Part shown: positions 17,317 through 25,341 of the stretch, in pieces
Numbering within the stretch: the stretch's first letter is position 1
How the letters are laid out: the number at the start of each line of letters is the position of its first letter
From: Bradyrhizobium sp. RP6
GTDB taxonomy: Bacteria > Pseudomonadota > Alphaproteobacteria > Rhizobiales > Xanthobacteraceae
Length of the DNA: 64,000 nt
Assembly: GCF_003837805.1 (NCBI RefSeq)
Contig: NZ_RQIT01000018.1
Span: forward strand, 62,001-126,000
Reading direction: 5' to 3'
Notes under the pieces: model-generated
Seen by the model: the letters and a program-made list of their open reading frames with translations, nothing else
Told to the model about the DNA's origin: nothing
The model's database searches: none
Program-made: the position numbers and the translations under genes

Positions 17317-17775
17317 CTAGCGGCCGGTCGAGCCGAAGCCGCCGGCGCCGCGACCGGTCGCCGACAAGGTCGCCACCGGAACCAGCGCAGCCTGCACCAC
17401 GGGCGCGATCACCATCTGGGCGATGCGCTCGCCGCGCTTGACCACGAACGGCGCCGCGCCGTGGTTGATCAGGATCACCTTGATCTCGCCGCGATAGTCC
17501 GCGTCGATCGTGCCCGGCGAGTTCAGCACGGTGACGCCGTGCTTGGCCGCAAGCCCCGAGCGCGGCCGCACTTGCGCCTCATGCCCGGCGGGCAGCGCGA
17601 TCGCCAGACCCGTCGGCACCAGCGCATATTGGCCGGGCGCGAGCGTCATCGGCTCGGCGTCCGGAACGGCTGCCATCAGGTCGAGGCCGGCGGCCTCCAC
17701 CGTCTGATAGGCCGGCAACGGCAGACCTTCGGCATGGGCGAGGCGTTGCAGTTCGACCGTGACCATCGTGCTCAA
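17317..17775 (-). CDS. dut: dUTP diphosphatase
   Basis: Hydrolyses dUTP to dUMP, keeping uracil out of DNA and feeding dTMP synthesis. The trimeric family motifs are in order: AGLDLMAA, RPRSGLA, NSPGTIDADYRGEI, RGERIAQM and the C-terminal arm GAGGFGSTGR. The 152-residue frame begins with TTG at 17775, overlapping the coaBC stop (TTGA); an ATG at 17766 is the alternative start. The overlap indicates cotranscription with coaBC. Confidence 0.95.
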   Translation of the reverse strand: MSTMVTVELQRLAHAEGLPLPAYQTVEAAGLDLMAAVPDAEPMTLAPGQYALVPTGLAIALPAGHEAQVRPRSGLAAKHGVTVLNSPGTIDADYRGEIKVILINHGAAPFVVKRGERIAQMVIAPVVQAALVPVATLSATGRGAGGFGSTGR

Positions 17776-19223
17776 GGTGCCGTCTCCAGGGATTTGTCGG
17801 TCGCGCTTCGGACGATGTGTGCGACCAGTTCGGTGGCGACCTGCTCCTTGGTCATCACCGGCCAGGAATCAACTGCAATCTCGCCGTCCTTGGCACCGTT
17901 CGTGCGGCTGAGGAGGTGGACGGTGTTGCGGTCGCCGCCCATCACGCCGGTGGCCGGCGACACGTCGTTGGCGACGATCCAGTCGCAGCCCTTGCGCGCG
18001 AGCTTTGCTTTGGCGTTGTCGATGAGATGTTCGGTTTCGGCGGCAAAGCCGATCACCAGCGGCGGGCGCTTGTCGGTCAGCTTGGAGATCGTGGCGAGGA
18101 TGTCGGGATTCTCGACCAGCTGAAGCGGCGGCATGCCGGCCGAGGTTTTCTTCAGCTTCTGTTCGCCTTCATTGGCGACACGCCAGTCGGCGACCGCGGC
18201 AGCGAAGATCGCGATATCGGCCGGAAGCGCGGTCTGCACCTGCTCCAGCATCTGCCGCGCCGACTCCACGTGCTTCACCGTCACTCCAGGTGGATCGTCG
18301 AGGTCGACCGGGCCGCTCACCAGGATCACCTCGGCGCCGGCGGTCTGCGCGGCGGCGGCGATGGCAAAGCCCTGCTTGCCGGAGGAGCGGTTGGCGATGT
18401 AGCGCACGGGGTCGATCGGCTCGTGCGTGGGACCAGCAGTGATCAGCACGCGCTTGCCGGCGAGCGGCCGCGGCACTGGCGGCCGCAGCAGCCGTTCGGC
18501 GGCATTGGCGATCTCGATGGCTTCCGACATGCGACCGACGCCGGCTTCACCCGCTTCGGCCATTTCGCCCGAGTTCGGGCCGATCAGCACCGCGCCGTCG
18601 CGCTGGAGCAAGGCAAGGTTGCGGCGTGTCGCCGCGTTGCTCCACATCAGCGGGTTCATCGCCGGCGCCAGCAGCACCTTGCGGTTGGTGGCGAGCAGGA
18701 TGGCGCTGGCGAGATCGTCGGCATGACCGTTCGCCATCTTCGCCATCAGGTCGGCGGTCGCCGGCGCCACCACGATCAGATCGCAGTCGCGCGCGAGTCG
18801 AATATGGCCGGCGTCGAATTCGCTCTGGGGGTCGAACAGGTCCGTGTAGACGCGCTCATGCGAGAGCGCGCTGACGGCGAGCGGCGTGACGAATTGCTGT
18901 GCCGCCTTGGTCAGCACGCAGCGGACCTCGATGCGGCGCTCCTTGAGCCTGCGGATCAGGTCGAGCGACTTGTAGGCCGCGATGCCGCCCCCGATGATCA
19001 GGGTGACGCTGGCCTCGGGGAGGGCACCGGTGCGCTGCGACGCCGCGGCGGTAGAGGGCGCAGGCGGCACCGCAAACGGCGTCAGCGGCTCCTCGCGGCC
19101 CTCGATCAGCTCCCGCAGGATGACCCGGACCTCCTCCTCGACCGACCTGCGGTTCGTGGCCGAGCGCAGCCGCAGATAGGTTTTGACGGCATCGTCGAGC
19201 TTGCGGATGGTCAGGCTTGCCAT
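17772..19223 (-). CDS. coaBC: CoaBC (phosphopantothenoylcysteine decarboxylase/synthetase) with N-terminal FitA-like ribbon-helix-helix domain
   Basis: Bifunctional coenzyme A enzyme: CoaB joins phosphopantothenate to cysteine with CTP and CoaC decarboxylates the product using FMN. The 483-residue protein has three parts. Residues 1-42 match the FitA/VapB antitoxin ribbon-helix-helix (MASLTIRKLDDAVKTYLRLR, then RRSVEEEVRVILREL). CoaC (about 71-245) has the active His in FDAGHIRL and PAMNPLMW, but Ala224 (MAEAGEAGVGRM) stands where E. coli has its flap Cys158. CoaB (about 253-483) has AGPTHEPID, ANRSSGKQG and KLKKTS. The ATG at 19223 has GGAGGGG upstream. Two palindromes lie in the 57-base gap after ubiB. 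Confidence 0.93.
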   Translation of the reverse strand: MASLTIRKLDDAVKTYLRLRSATNRRSVEEEVRVILRELIEGREEPLTPFAVPPAPSTAAASQRTGALPEASVTLIIGGGIAAYKSLDLIRRLKERRIEVRCVLTKAAQQFVTPLAVSALSHERVYTDLFDPQSEFDAGHIRLARDCDLIVVAPATADLMAKMANGHADDLASAILLATNRKVLLAPAMNPLMWSNAATRRNLALLQRDGAVLIGPNSGEMAEAGEAGVGRMSEAIEIANAAERLLRPPVPRPLAGKRVLITAGPTHEPIDPVRYIANRSSGKQGFAIAAAAQTAGAEVILVSGPVDLDDPPGVTVKHVESARQMLEQVQTALPADIAIFAAAVADWRVANEGEQKLKKTSAGMPPLQLVENPDILATISKLTDKRPPLVIGFAAETEHLIDNAKAKLARKGCDWIVANDVSPATGVMGGDRNTVHLLSRTNGAKDGEIAVDSWPVMTKEQVATELVAHIVRSATDKSLETAP

Positions 19224-19243
19224 GACGCCCCTCCAGCACGGAA

Positions 19244-19260
19244 TGATAGCGATGCTATCA
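19244..19260. promoter_or_regulatory. Palindromic operator candidate P1 upstream of coaBC
   Basis: TGATAGC-GAT-GCTATCA, with perfect 7-bp arms, 20 bases upstream of the coaBC ATG. It fits TGATWGC-N3-GCWATCA, shared with P2. The half-site TGCTATCA resembles, from memory, the inverted half-sites bound by gonococcal FitA. Confidence 0.65.
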
Positions 19261-19266
19261 CTCGTG

Positions 19267-19283
19267 TGATTGCAGTGCAATCA
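19267..19283. promoter_or_regulatory. Palindromic operator candidate P2 upstream of coaBC, overlapping the ubiB stop
   Basis: TGATTGCA-G-TGCAATCA, with perfect 8-bp arms, matches the same TGATWGC-N3-GCWATCA pattern as P1. The centres of P1 and P2 are 23 bases apart, about two helical turns, so bound dimers would lie on nearly the same DNA face. Confidence 0.6.
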
Positions 19284-20855
19284 TAGATTCCGGACGGCGA
19301 TCAGGATGCCGATGAAGGTCGCGGCGATGATCCACAGCGCCACGGTACGCCAGCGGTTCTTGCGGCCTTCGCTGCGCCCCATGGCCGCGATGCTCTCCGG
19401 CGACAGCCTTATGCCCTCTCGGGTCATGGTCTCGAGCTGCTCGAGGACCTTCACCGACCGCTCCGCGATCTCCGGCAGTCGCATCAGCACGCGCGCGATG
19501 TCGCCGGTCCCGGCCAATGCGCCCTGCACCCGGCCGATGGGGCCGAGATTGCGCTCGATCCATTCGCGCACCACGGGGTCGGCGATCTTCCAGATGTCGA
19601 GCTTGGGATCGAAGCCGCGGGCCACGCCCTCGACCACCACCATGGTCTTCTGCAGCAGGATCAGCTCGGGCCGTGTGGTCATGTCGAACAGGCCGGTAAC
19701 CTCGAGCAGCAGCGTCAGCAGCCGCGCCATCGAGATCTCCTCGGCAGTGCGGTTGTGAATGGGCTCGCCGATGGCGCGGATGGCCTGCGCAAAATTCTCG
19801 ACAGAATGGTGCGCGGGCACATAGCCCGCCTCGAAATGCACCTCCGCCACACGGCGATAGTCACGCGTGATGAAGCCGAGCAGGATCTCGGCCAGGAAGC
19901 GCCGCTCCCTCATCCCGAGCCGGCCCATGATGCCGAAATCGACCGCGACCAAGCGGCCGGCGTCATCCAGGAACAGATTGCCCGGATGCATGTCGGCGTG
20001 GAAGAAGCCGTCGCGCAGCGCGTGCCGCAGGAAGCTCTGGATCACCTTACGGCCGAGGTCGGGCAGGTCGACCTGCGCTTCAGCAAGGCGCTTGTGGTCG
20101 TTCAGCGCGATGCCGTCGATCCACTCCATCGTCAGTACGTTGTGCGTGGTGCGGTCCCAATCGACGGTCGGCACCCGGAAATCAGGATCGTCGCGCGTGT
20201 TCTCCGCCATCTCGGACAGCGCAGCCGCCTCCAGCCGCAGGTCCATCTCCATCGCGACCGAGCGCGACATGGTGTTGATGACCTCGATCAGGCGCAGGCG
20301 CCGCGCCTCGGCCGAATAGGCCTCGGCCTTGTGCGCGACGAAGAAGAAATCGGAGAGGTCCCGGCGGAAGCGTGCGGCGACGTTCGGCCTCAGCACCTTG
20401 ATCGCGACCGGCCTGCGGCTGCCGTCGCGGAGCACCTCGCCGCGATGCACCTGCGCGATCGAGGCGGCCGCGACCGGCGGGCCGAAGCTCGCGAAGATGT
20501 CCTTCAGCGGCCGTTCCAGCGAGGTCGTGATCGCAGCTTCCGCCTCGGCTTGCGAGAACGGCGGCAGGCGGTCCTGGAGGCTTTCGAGATCGCGCGCCAT
20601 GATGACGCCGACCACATCGGGGCGCGTGGCCAGGAATTGTCCGAGCTTGAGATAGGCCGGGCCCATCCGCGTCAGCGCGCGCGCGATCCGTGGGCCGTGC
20701 TTGGTGCCGCGGCGTTCGACGAGGCGCGCGAGCTTCAGCGCGAGCTGTCCCGGGGGCGGCACCAGGCTCGGATCGACCGAGCCGAACACGCCCTCGCGCG
20801 CGAACACGAACGCGGCGCGGATCAGGCGCGCAATGTGGGTGAGGGCAGAGATCAC
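19281..20855 (-). CDS. ubiB: UbiB family atypical kinase/ATPase for ubiquinone biosynthesis
   Basis: Required for aerobic coenzyme Q synthesis; members of this ADCK family are ATPases thought to help lipid intermediates leave the membrane. The 524-residue protein has the signature KLGQ motif (70-73) in YLKLGQFLATRPD, the Ala-rich loop AAASIAQVH, HADMHPGN, VDFGIMG and a C-terminal hydrophobic helix (WRTVALWIIAATFIGIL) that anchors it in the membrane. Its ATG overlaps the ubiE stop by 4 bases, a standard alphaproteobacterial pair. Confidence 0.95.
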   Translation of the reverse strand: MISALTHIARLIRAAFVFAREGVFGSVDPSLVPPPGQLALKLARLVERRGTKHGPRIARALTRMGPAYLKLGQFLATRPDVVGVIMARDLESLQDRLPPFSQAEAEAAITTSLERPLKDIFASFGPPVAAASIAQVHRGEVLRDGSRRPVAIKVLRPNVAARFRRDLSDFFFVAHKAEAYSAEARRLRLIEVINTMSRSVAMEMDLRLEAAALSEMAENTRDDPDFRVPTVDWDRTTHNVLTMEWIDGIALNDHKRLAEAQVDLPDLGRKVIQSFLRHALRDGFFHADMHPGNLFLDDAGRLVAVDFGIMGRLGMRERRFLAEILLGFITRDYRRVAEVHFEAGYVPAHHSVENFAQAIRAIGEPIHNRTAEEISMARLLTLLLEVTGLFDMTTRPELILLQKTMVVVEGVARGFDPKLDIWKIADPVVREWIERNLGPIGRVQGALAGTGDIARVLMRLPEIAERSVKVLEQLETMTREGIRLSPESIAAMGRSEGRKNRWRTVALWIIAATFIGILIAVRNL

Positions 20856-21613
20856 AAACGCCAGCTCGAATGCAGTGCCACGATGCCGCCGGAGAGTGTC
20901 TGCCAGCTGACGCGGGAAAAGCCGGCGTCGCGGATCATGTCGGCGAAGGCGGCAGGCTTCGGAAACTTGCGGATCGATTCGACGAGATATTGGTAGGATT
21001 CGGCGTCGCCCGTGACCATGCGGCCGAGCGGCGGGATCACCTTGAACGAGAACAGATCATAGAGCTTGTCGAGGCCGGGCATCTCGACGGTGGAGAACTC
21101 CAGGCAAAGGAAGCGGCTGCCGGGCTTGAGCACGCGGTAGGCCTCGCGCAGTGCCAGGTCGATCCGCGGCACGTTGCGAATGCCGAAAGCGACCGTATAT
21201 GCGTCGAAGCTGCGATCGGCGAAGGCGAGCGCTTCGGCATTGCCTTCGACGAAATCGACCCGGGTGTCGAGATGCTGCTTGGCGGCGCGTTCGCGGCCCA
21301 CGGCCAGCATATTGGTGTTGATGTCGCAGACGGTGGCATGGAAACCCGCGCCCGCGGCCTTGGCGGCGCGGAACGCGATGTCGCCGGTGCCACCGGCAAC
21401 GTCGAGCAACGCGAACGGCCGGTCGCCCCTGGGCGGGTCGAGCGCCGTGATCATGATGTCCTTCCAGACCCGGTGCAGGCCGCCGGACATCAGGTCGTTC
21501 ATCAAGTCATAGCGCGACGCCACGCTGTGAAACACATCGTTCACCAGCGTCTGCTTGTCCCCCAGGGGAACGTCCCTGAAGCCAAAATGCGTGGTTTCGC
21601 CCGGCCGATCCAT
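20852..21613 (-). CDS. ubiE: Ubiquinone/menaquinone C-methyltransferase UbiE
   Basis: SAM-dependent C-methylation of the benzoquinol ring in ubiquinone synthesis. The 253-residue protein has the SAM-binding motif LLDVAGGTGD (ending at 78) and the UbiE signatures YDLMNDLMS near the N-terminus and the later RVLKPG and LEFS motifs. Start and length are normal. It heads the ubiE-ubiB pair and is divergent from mutM, so the 81-base gap at 21614-21694 should hold promoters for both directions. Confidence 0.96.
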   Translation of the reverse strand: MDRPGETTHFGFRDVPLGDKQTLVNDVFHSVASRYDLMNDLMSGGLHRVWKDIMITALDPPRGDRPFALLDVAGGTGDIAFRAAKAAGAGFHATVCDINTNMLAVGRERAAKQHLDTRVDFVEGNAEALAFADRSFDAYTVAFGIRNVPRIDLALREAYRVLKPGSRFLCLEFSTVEMPGLDKLYDLFSFKVIPPLGRMVTGDAESYQYLVESIRKFPKPAAFADMIRDAGFSRVSWQTLSGGIVALHSSWRL

Positions 21614-21694
21614 TACTCTGCTCCACGAGGCGGACCATAGCGCGGCCGCCGCAATGGCGCTATCACACCGCCCTCATAAGGTGAATGCCTGACC

Positions 21695-22576
21695 ATGCCT
21701 GAATTGCCAGAAGTCGAGACCGTCCGCCGCGGGCTTCAGCCGGTGATGGAGGGCGCGAAAATCCTCGTTGCGGAGGCACGCCGGCCGGACTTGCGCTTCC
21801 CGTTTCAGCCGGACTTCGTGGCCCGGCTCAAGGGGCAGGTCGTCACGGGCCTCGGCCGCCGTGCAAAATATCTCATGGCCGATCTCGCCTCCGGCGACGT
21901 TCTGCTGATGCATCTCGGCATGTCGGGCTCGTTCCGTGTCATCAAGCCGGACAACGACACTCAGCCCGGCGAGTTTCATTATCCGCGGGCCAAGGATTCC
22001 ACGCACGACCACGTGCTGTTTCGGATGTCCTCCGGCGCCGACATCGTGTTCAACGATCCGCGCCGCTTCGGCTACATGAAAGTGATCGCGCGCAATGCGC
22101 TCGAAGACGAGCCGCTGCTCCGCGGGCTCGGACCCGAGCCGCTCGGCAACGAATTCGACGCCGCGATGCTGGCGCGTTCCTGCGCCGGCAAGACCACCAG
22201 CCTGAAGGCCGCGCTGCTCGACCAGCGCGTCGTGGCAGGGCTCGGCAACATCTATGTCTGCGAGGCGCTGCATCGCTCGCATCTGTCGCCGCGCCGGATC
22301 GCCGCGACACTGTCGACCAAGAAAGGCGAGCCGACGGACCATGCAACGCGACTGGTCGGCGCGATCCACACCGTGCTGAACGACGCCATAAAGGCCGGCG
22401 GCTCCAGCCTGCGCGACCATCGCCAGACCTCGGGCGAGCTCGGCTATTTCCAGCATTCGTTCAAAGTCTACGATCGCGAAGGCGAGACGTGCACCACGCC
22501 GCGCTGCGGCGGCACGATCAAGCGGTTCACGCAGAACGGCCGGTCGACCTTCTGGTGTCCGAAATGTCAGAAGTAA
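21695..22576 (+). CDS. mutM: Formamidopyrimidine-DNA glycosylase
   Basis: Excises 8-oxoguanine and Fapy lesions, with associated AP-lyase activity. The 293 residues begin MPELPEVETV, with the catalytic N-terminal Pro and Glu; then come the helix-two-turn-helix region (LLDQRVVAGLGNIYVCEAL) and a C-terminal zinc finger with CTTPRC and CPKC. The first zinc pair is spaced C-x4-C rather than C-x2-C. Divergent from ubiE and convergent with the ParA gene. Confidence 0.96.
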   Translation: MPELPEVETVRRGLQPVMEGAKILVAEARRPDLRFPFQPDFVARLKGQVVTGLGRRAKYLMADLASGDVLLMHLGMSGSFRVIKPDNDTQPGEFHYPRAKDSTHDHVLFRMSSGADIVFNDPRRFGYMKVIARNALEDEPLLRGLGPEPLGNEFDAAMLARSCAGKTTSLKAALLDQRVVAGLGNIYVCEALHRSHLSPRRIAATLSTKKGEPTDHATRLVGAIHTVLNDAIKAGGSSLRDHRQTSGELGYFQHSFKVYDREGETCTTPRCGGTIKRFTQNGRSTFWCPKCQK

Positions 22577-22670
22577 TTATCAGGCTTGCCGCCGAGAGGC
22601 CTTGAGACTCGGCGAATGTGACGACTCCACCAGTGACGGGAGGATAGAGCCTTCGCTACAAGGCGCGAGG

Positions 22671-22708
22671 CGAAGCAATCCGGCGGGGCTGGTGGCCGGA
22701 CTGCTTCG
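22671..22708. repeat. Inverted repeat between mutM and the ParA gene
   Basis: CGAAGCAATCCGGC (22671-22684) pairs with GCCGGACTGCTTCG (22695-22708) with one mismatch. It lies between convergent genes and resembles a dispersed rhizobial intergenic element; it may act as a bidirectional 3' hairpin. Confidence 0.5.
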
Positions 22709-22768
22709 TCGCTTGGCTCTTTCACCGAATGGCGAAGAGCCCGACTGTCGTCCGAGCGATTGCTCCGC

Positions 22769-23512
22769 TCAGGACGCCAGTGTCGTGGTCTCGTCCGCTG
22801 CAAGCTCGCTGGCGACGTGCAGCATGCCGTGCGCAGCCGAGATAACCTGGTCGATCAGCACATTGGTCGGGGCTTCGAGCTCCAGCCGGGTCTCGATCCA
22901 GCGCCAGAGGCCGCGGATCTCGTCCGCCGACTTGCCGTTCGGCGCGAATTCGCTCACGGCAAGACCATTCGCCAGCGCGTCCTGATGGTCGTTGCGCATT
23001 GCGATCAGCGGACGTGCGAGCACGTCGGTGAGGTCGAGCGCGGCTTCCTCGGCGAGGGTGCTGGCGGCGTTGTCGATGCGCTGGCCACGGATCGGCGTCT
23101 GGTTCAGCACGAAGCTGTACGGCCGCTTCCAGGCGCGTGCGACGCTGAGCGTCGAGGCGGTCGCCTCGATGTCGGCGACGCTCGGGCGGGCCGGGATCAG
23201 GCAGAGGTCGGAATGGCGGATCGCGGCGGTGGTCGCGGCGCTGAGGCCGGCCGCGGTGTCGACGATCGCGAGCTGGAGGCCGCTGTCGGCGAGCATCTTC
23301 AGACGCGGCTCGATGTCGGCGGCGTGATAGATCGGCTCGACGACGAGATCGTCGGTGCTGCGGCGGCGCTGCCAGTTGGAGAGGGTGCCCTGCGGGTCGG
23401 TCTCGATCAGGCGAACGGTGAAGCCGGCCTGCTTGGCCGCCAGCGCGAGGCCGATGGCGAGCGTGCTCTTGCCGCTGCCGCCCTTTTGGGTGGCCAGTAC
23501 GATCGTGTGCAT
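22769..23512 (-). CDS. Orphan ParA family ATPase
   Basis: 247-residue deviant Walker A ATPase: KGGSGKST (10-17), DPQGTLSNW, and IVDTAAGLS as the Walker B region. There is no ParB gene beside it, so it is not the chromosomal segregation ParA. Orphan ParA proteins position cargos such as chemotaxis arrays, carboxysomes or cellulose machinery, but nothing here identifies the cargo. It stands alone between repeats. Function beyond the fold is unknown. Confidence 0.88.
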   Translation of the reverse strand: MHTIVLATQKGGSGKSTLAIGLALAAKQAGFTVRLIETDPQGTLSNWQRRRSTDDLVVEPIYHAADIEPRLKMLADSGLQLAIVDTAAGLSAATTAAIRHSDLCLIPARPSVADIEATASTLSVARAWKRPYSFVLNQTPIRGQRIDNAASTLAEEAALDLTDVLARPLIAMRNDHQDALANGLAVSEFAPNGKSADEIRGLWRWIETRLELEAPTNVLIDQVISAAHGMLHVASELAADETTTLAS

Positions 23513-23751
23513 TGAAGATCAATCCTTTGGAGTTCTGGGTCAGGGATACGCCACGCGAACGTGCATCGCTTCTGGATGCTGAGCGCTTCTCGCTCAGGAC
23601 GTGCCGGCCCGATCCAAAGGGGATCGCGGAGGTCCGAATCAACGGTAGCGATGATGGCGGAATCGCAAATGCCAGCGAATCCGTACCATTACCGGCTCCG
23701 TAGTCGTACGTGTGAGAGCGTCCGGGACACGAGATTGGAGTCGGCAGCGGC

Positions 23752-25110
23752 CTACTTTCGGACGCAGATGACGCGCACGACCGCGGCCTTTGCATCGGTC
23801 GACGTGCCATTCGCGGTGACACCGTTCGCCTTCAGGAATCCGCGCACCGCCTCTGCGGAGACCATCATAGCCTGTGACGCCGGCACCGACGCCGCAGGTC
23901 CCGCGACCATTGCCGGCTTCAGCAAGGCCATGCCGGCGAATTTGCCGTCGGCGTCGATGGCAGGGCTGCCGGAGAATCCGATTGCCGGCGGCGGGGACAG
24001 TGCGGAAGCGCTCTGCGTGACCGCCGCTAGCGCAGCCTTGACGTTCGACACGCCGGCCGCACCGCCTTGGCTCTGCGGATCGGCGATGCCGACGATGTCG
24101 ACGTTCGCCTTCGCTGCGCCGCCGGCGAGGCTGAGCGGCTTCAGGCCGCGGGCGCCGTAGATGTGCAGGAGCGCGAGATCATTCCCCTTGTCCTCGGCGA
24201 GACGGTCGGCGCTGCCATGACCGGCGATGGTGATTGCGAGGCAGCCATCGGTGACGAGGCGATCGGTGACGATCGCACCGTCGTCGCTGACGACGATGCC
24301 GGTGCCATATTCGACGGTCTTGCGCGGCGGCGGCCCGGCCAGCGGTCCGGACGGAAATGCATTGAACGCGCTCGACATCGCGATCACCACCGGCTCGACC
24401 GTGTTCTCCGTCGCCTGGTCGTAGAGGATCGTCATGGTGCGGACTTCGTCACCCTTGAAGGTGCCACGCACGTAAAATTTCTTCAGGCCCTGCAATCCCG
24501 ACAGCACGAAGAAGTCGGGCTTCACCACGGTGTAATCGACCTTGCGCCCGGACGGCTCCTTCTCCAGGTCGGCGAGCCTTGCCGAGGTCGGGTTCACCTC
24601 CTTGCGCCGGCTGAGCAGCACCTGCACGGTTCCGGTCGGCGAGGTCCATTTCGAGCCGTTGGCGTCGCTTGCCTGCTGCGGCACCAGCTTCGTGGGAATA
24701 CCGAGCCGGGCGCCGCTGGTCGGCTCCGTCACGATCTTCCAGCCGACGCTCTCCTGCTTCTTTCGGGCCGCCTCGGCGAGTGTGGCGCGTTCCTGCGGAT
24801 TGAGCACACCGGTCGGCTTGCCGCCCTTGGCCTTCTGGTACTCCTTGATGGCGTTGACCATGCGTTCGCTGGTGTCGCCGGTGATGGCGCCGTTATATTG
24901 GCCGACCCAGGCGAGGTCGGACTGGAGCGACAGCCGCTCCGCTTTTGCCATGGCATCGGCCGTCGCTGACGGCGTCTGCATCGCGGGAGGCCGGACCGGA
25001 ACGGTCTGAACCGTCTTCGGGTTGGTGCCGCGGACCTGTGGCGCCGTCATCTGCGCGTGCGCGCCCGTGGCGGCCGCGAACATCAGTGTTGCCGCAAGCA
25101 TCGATCTCAT
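23752..25110 (-). CDS. Exported trypsin-fold protein with peptidoglycan-binding domain, catalytic His missing
   Basis: Predicted periplasmic protein of 452 residues. A signal peptide (MRSMLAATLMFAAATGAHA) is followed by a peptidoglycan-binding-like helical region (about 59-118) and a C-terminal trypsin/HtrA-like domain (about 265-400). The Asp region GNDLALL (Asp311) and the Ser region GFSGSP (Ser380) are present. The segment that normally reads T-x-A-H-V is TDRLVT, with Leu285 in the His position, so it is probably not an active protease. The ATG at 25110 starts directly at the signal peptide; starts at 25152 and 25173 are alternatives. Confidence 0.78.
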   Translation of the reverse strand: MRSMLAATLMFAAATGAHAQMTAPQVRGTNPKTVQTVPVRPPAMQTPSATADAMAKAERLSLQSDLAWVGQYNGAITGDTSERMVNAIKEYQKAKGGKPTGVLNPQERATLAEAARKKQESVGWKIVTEPTSGARLGIPTKLVPQQASDANGSKWTSPTGTVQVLLSRRKEVNPTSARLADLEKEPSGRKVDYTVVKPDFFVLSGLQGLKKFYVRGTFKGDEVRTMTILYDQATENTVEPVVIAMSSAFNAFPSGPLAGPPPRKTVEYGTGIVVSDDGAIVTDRLVTDGCLAITIAGHGSADRLAEDKGNDLALLHIYGARGLKPLSLAGGAAKANVDIVGIADPQSQGGAAGVSNVKAALAAVTQSASALSPPPAIGFSGSPAIDADGKFAGMALLKPAMVAGPAASVPASQAMMVSAEAVRGFLKANGVTANGTSTDAKAAVVRVICVRK

Positions 25111-25215
25111 GACAAATCCAGCCAGCCCATTGAACGCCACGCCATTGAAGCACATCTCGTTGGTCGCGAACAATGTTGCGGTGGTTCAGGTTTGACAGGA
25201 GCCGCGAACTCAAGT

Positions 25216-25323
25216 CCTCATCCCGAGGAGCGGCCTCTAGGCCGCGTTTCGAAGGATGGCCACGGGCGAGATCGGGGCCTTCATGGTTCGAGACGCGCGT
25301 TCCGCGCTCCTCACCATGAGGAG
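25216..25323. repeat. Dispersed intergenic element (CCTCATCCCGAGGAG type)
   Basis: Begins CCTCATCCCGAGGAGCGGCC and ends with the hairpin CTCCTCACCATGAGGAG, with GAGACGCGCGTTCCGCGCTC inside. This recognisable ~100-base family is very frequent between genes in Bradyrhizobium and Rhodopseudomonas. It fills most of the gap between the divergent exported protein and moeB. Confidence 0.65.
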
Positions 25324-25341
25324 TGAGAGGAATGTAGGACG

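Noticed and set aside
19223..20855. Toxin-antitoxin module at the FitA-like domain
   Set aside because: No PIN-domain or other toxin gene is adjacent; neighbours are ubiB and dut. The domain is part of CoaBC.
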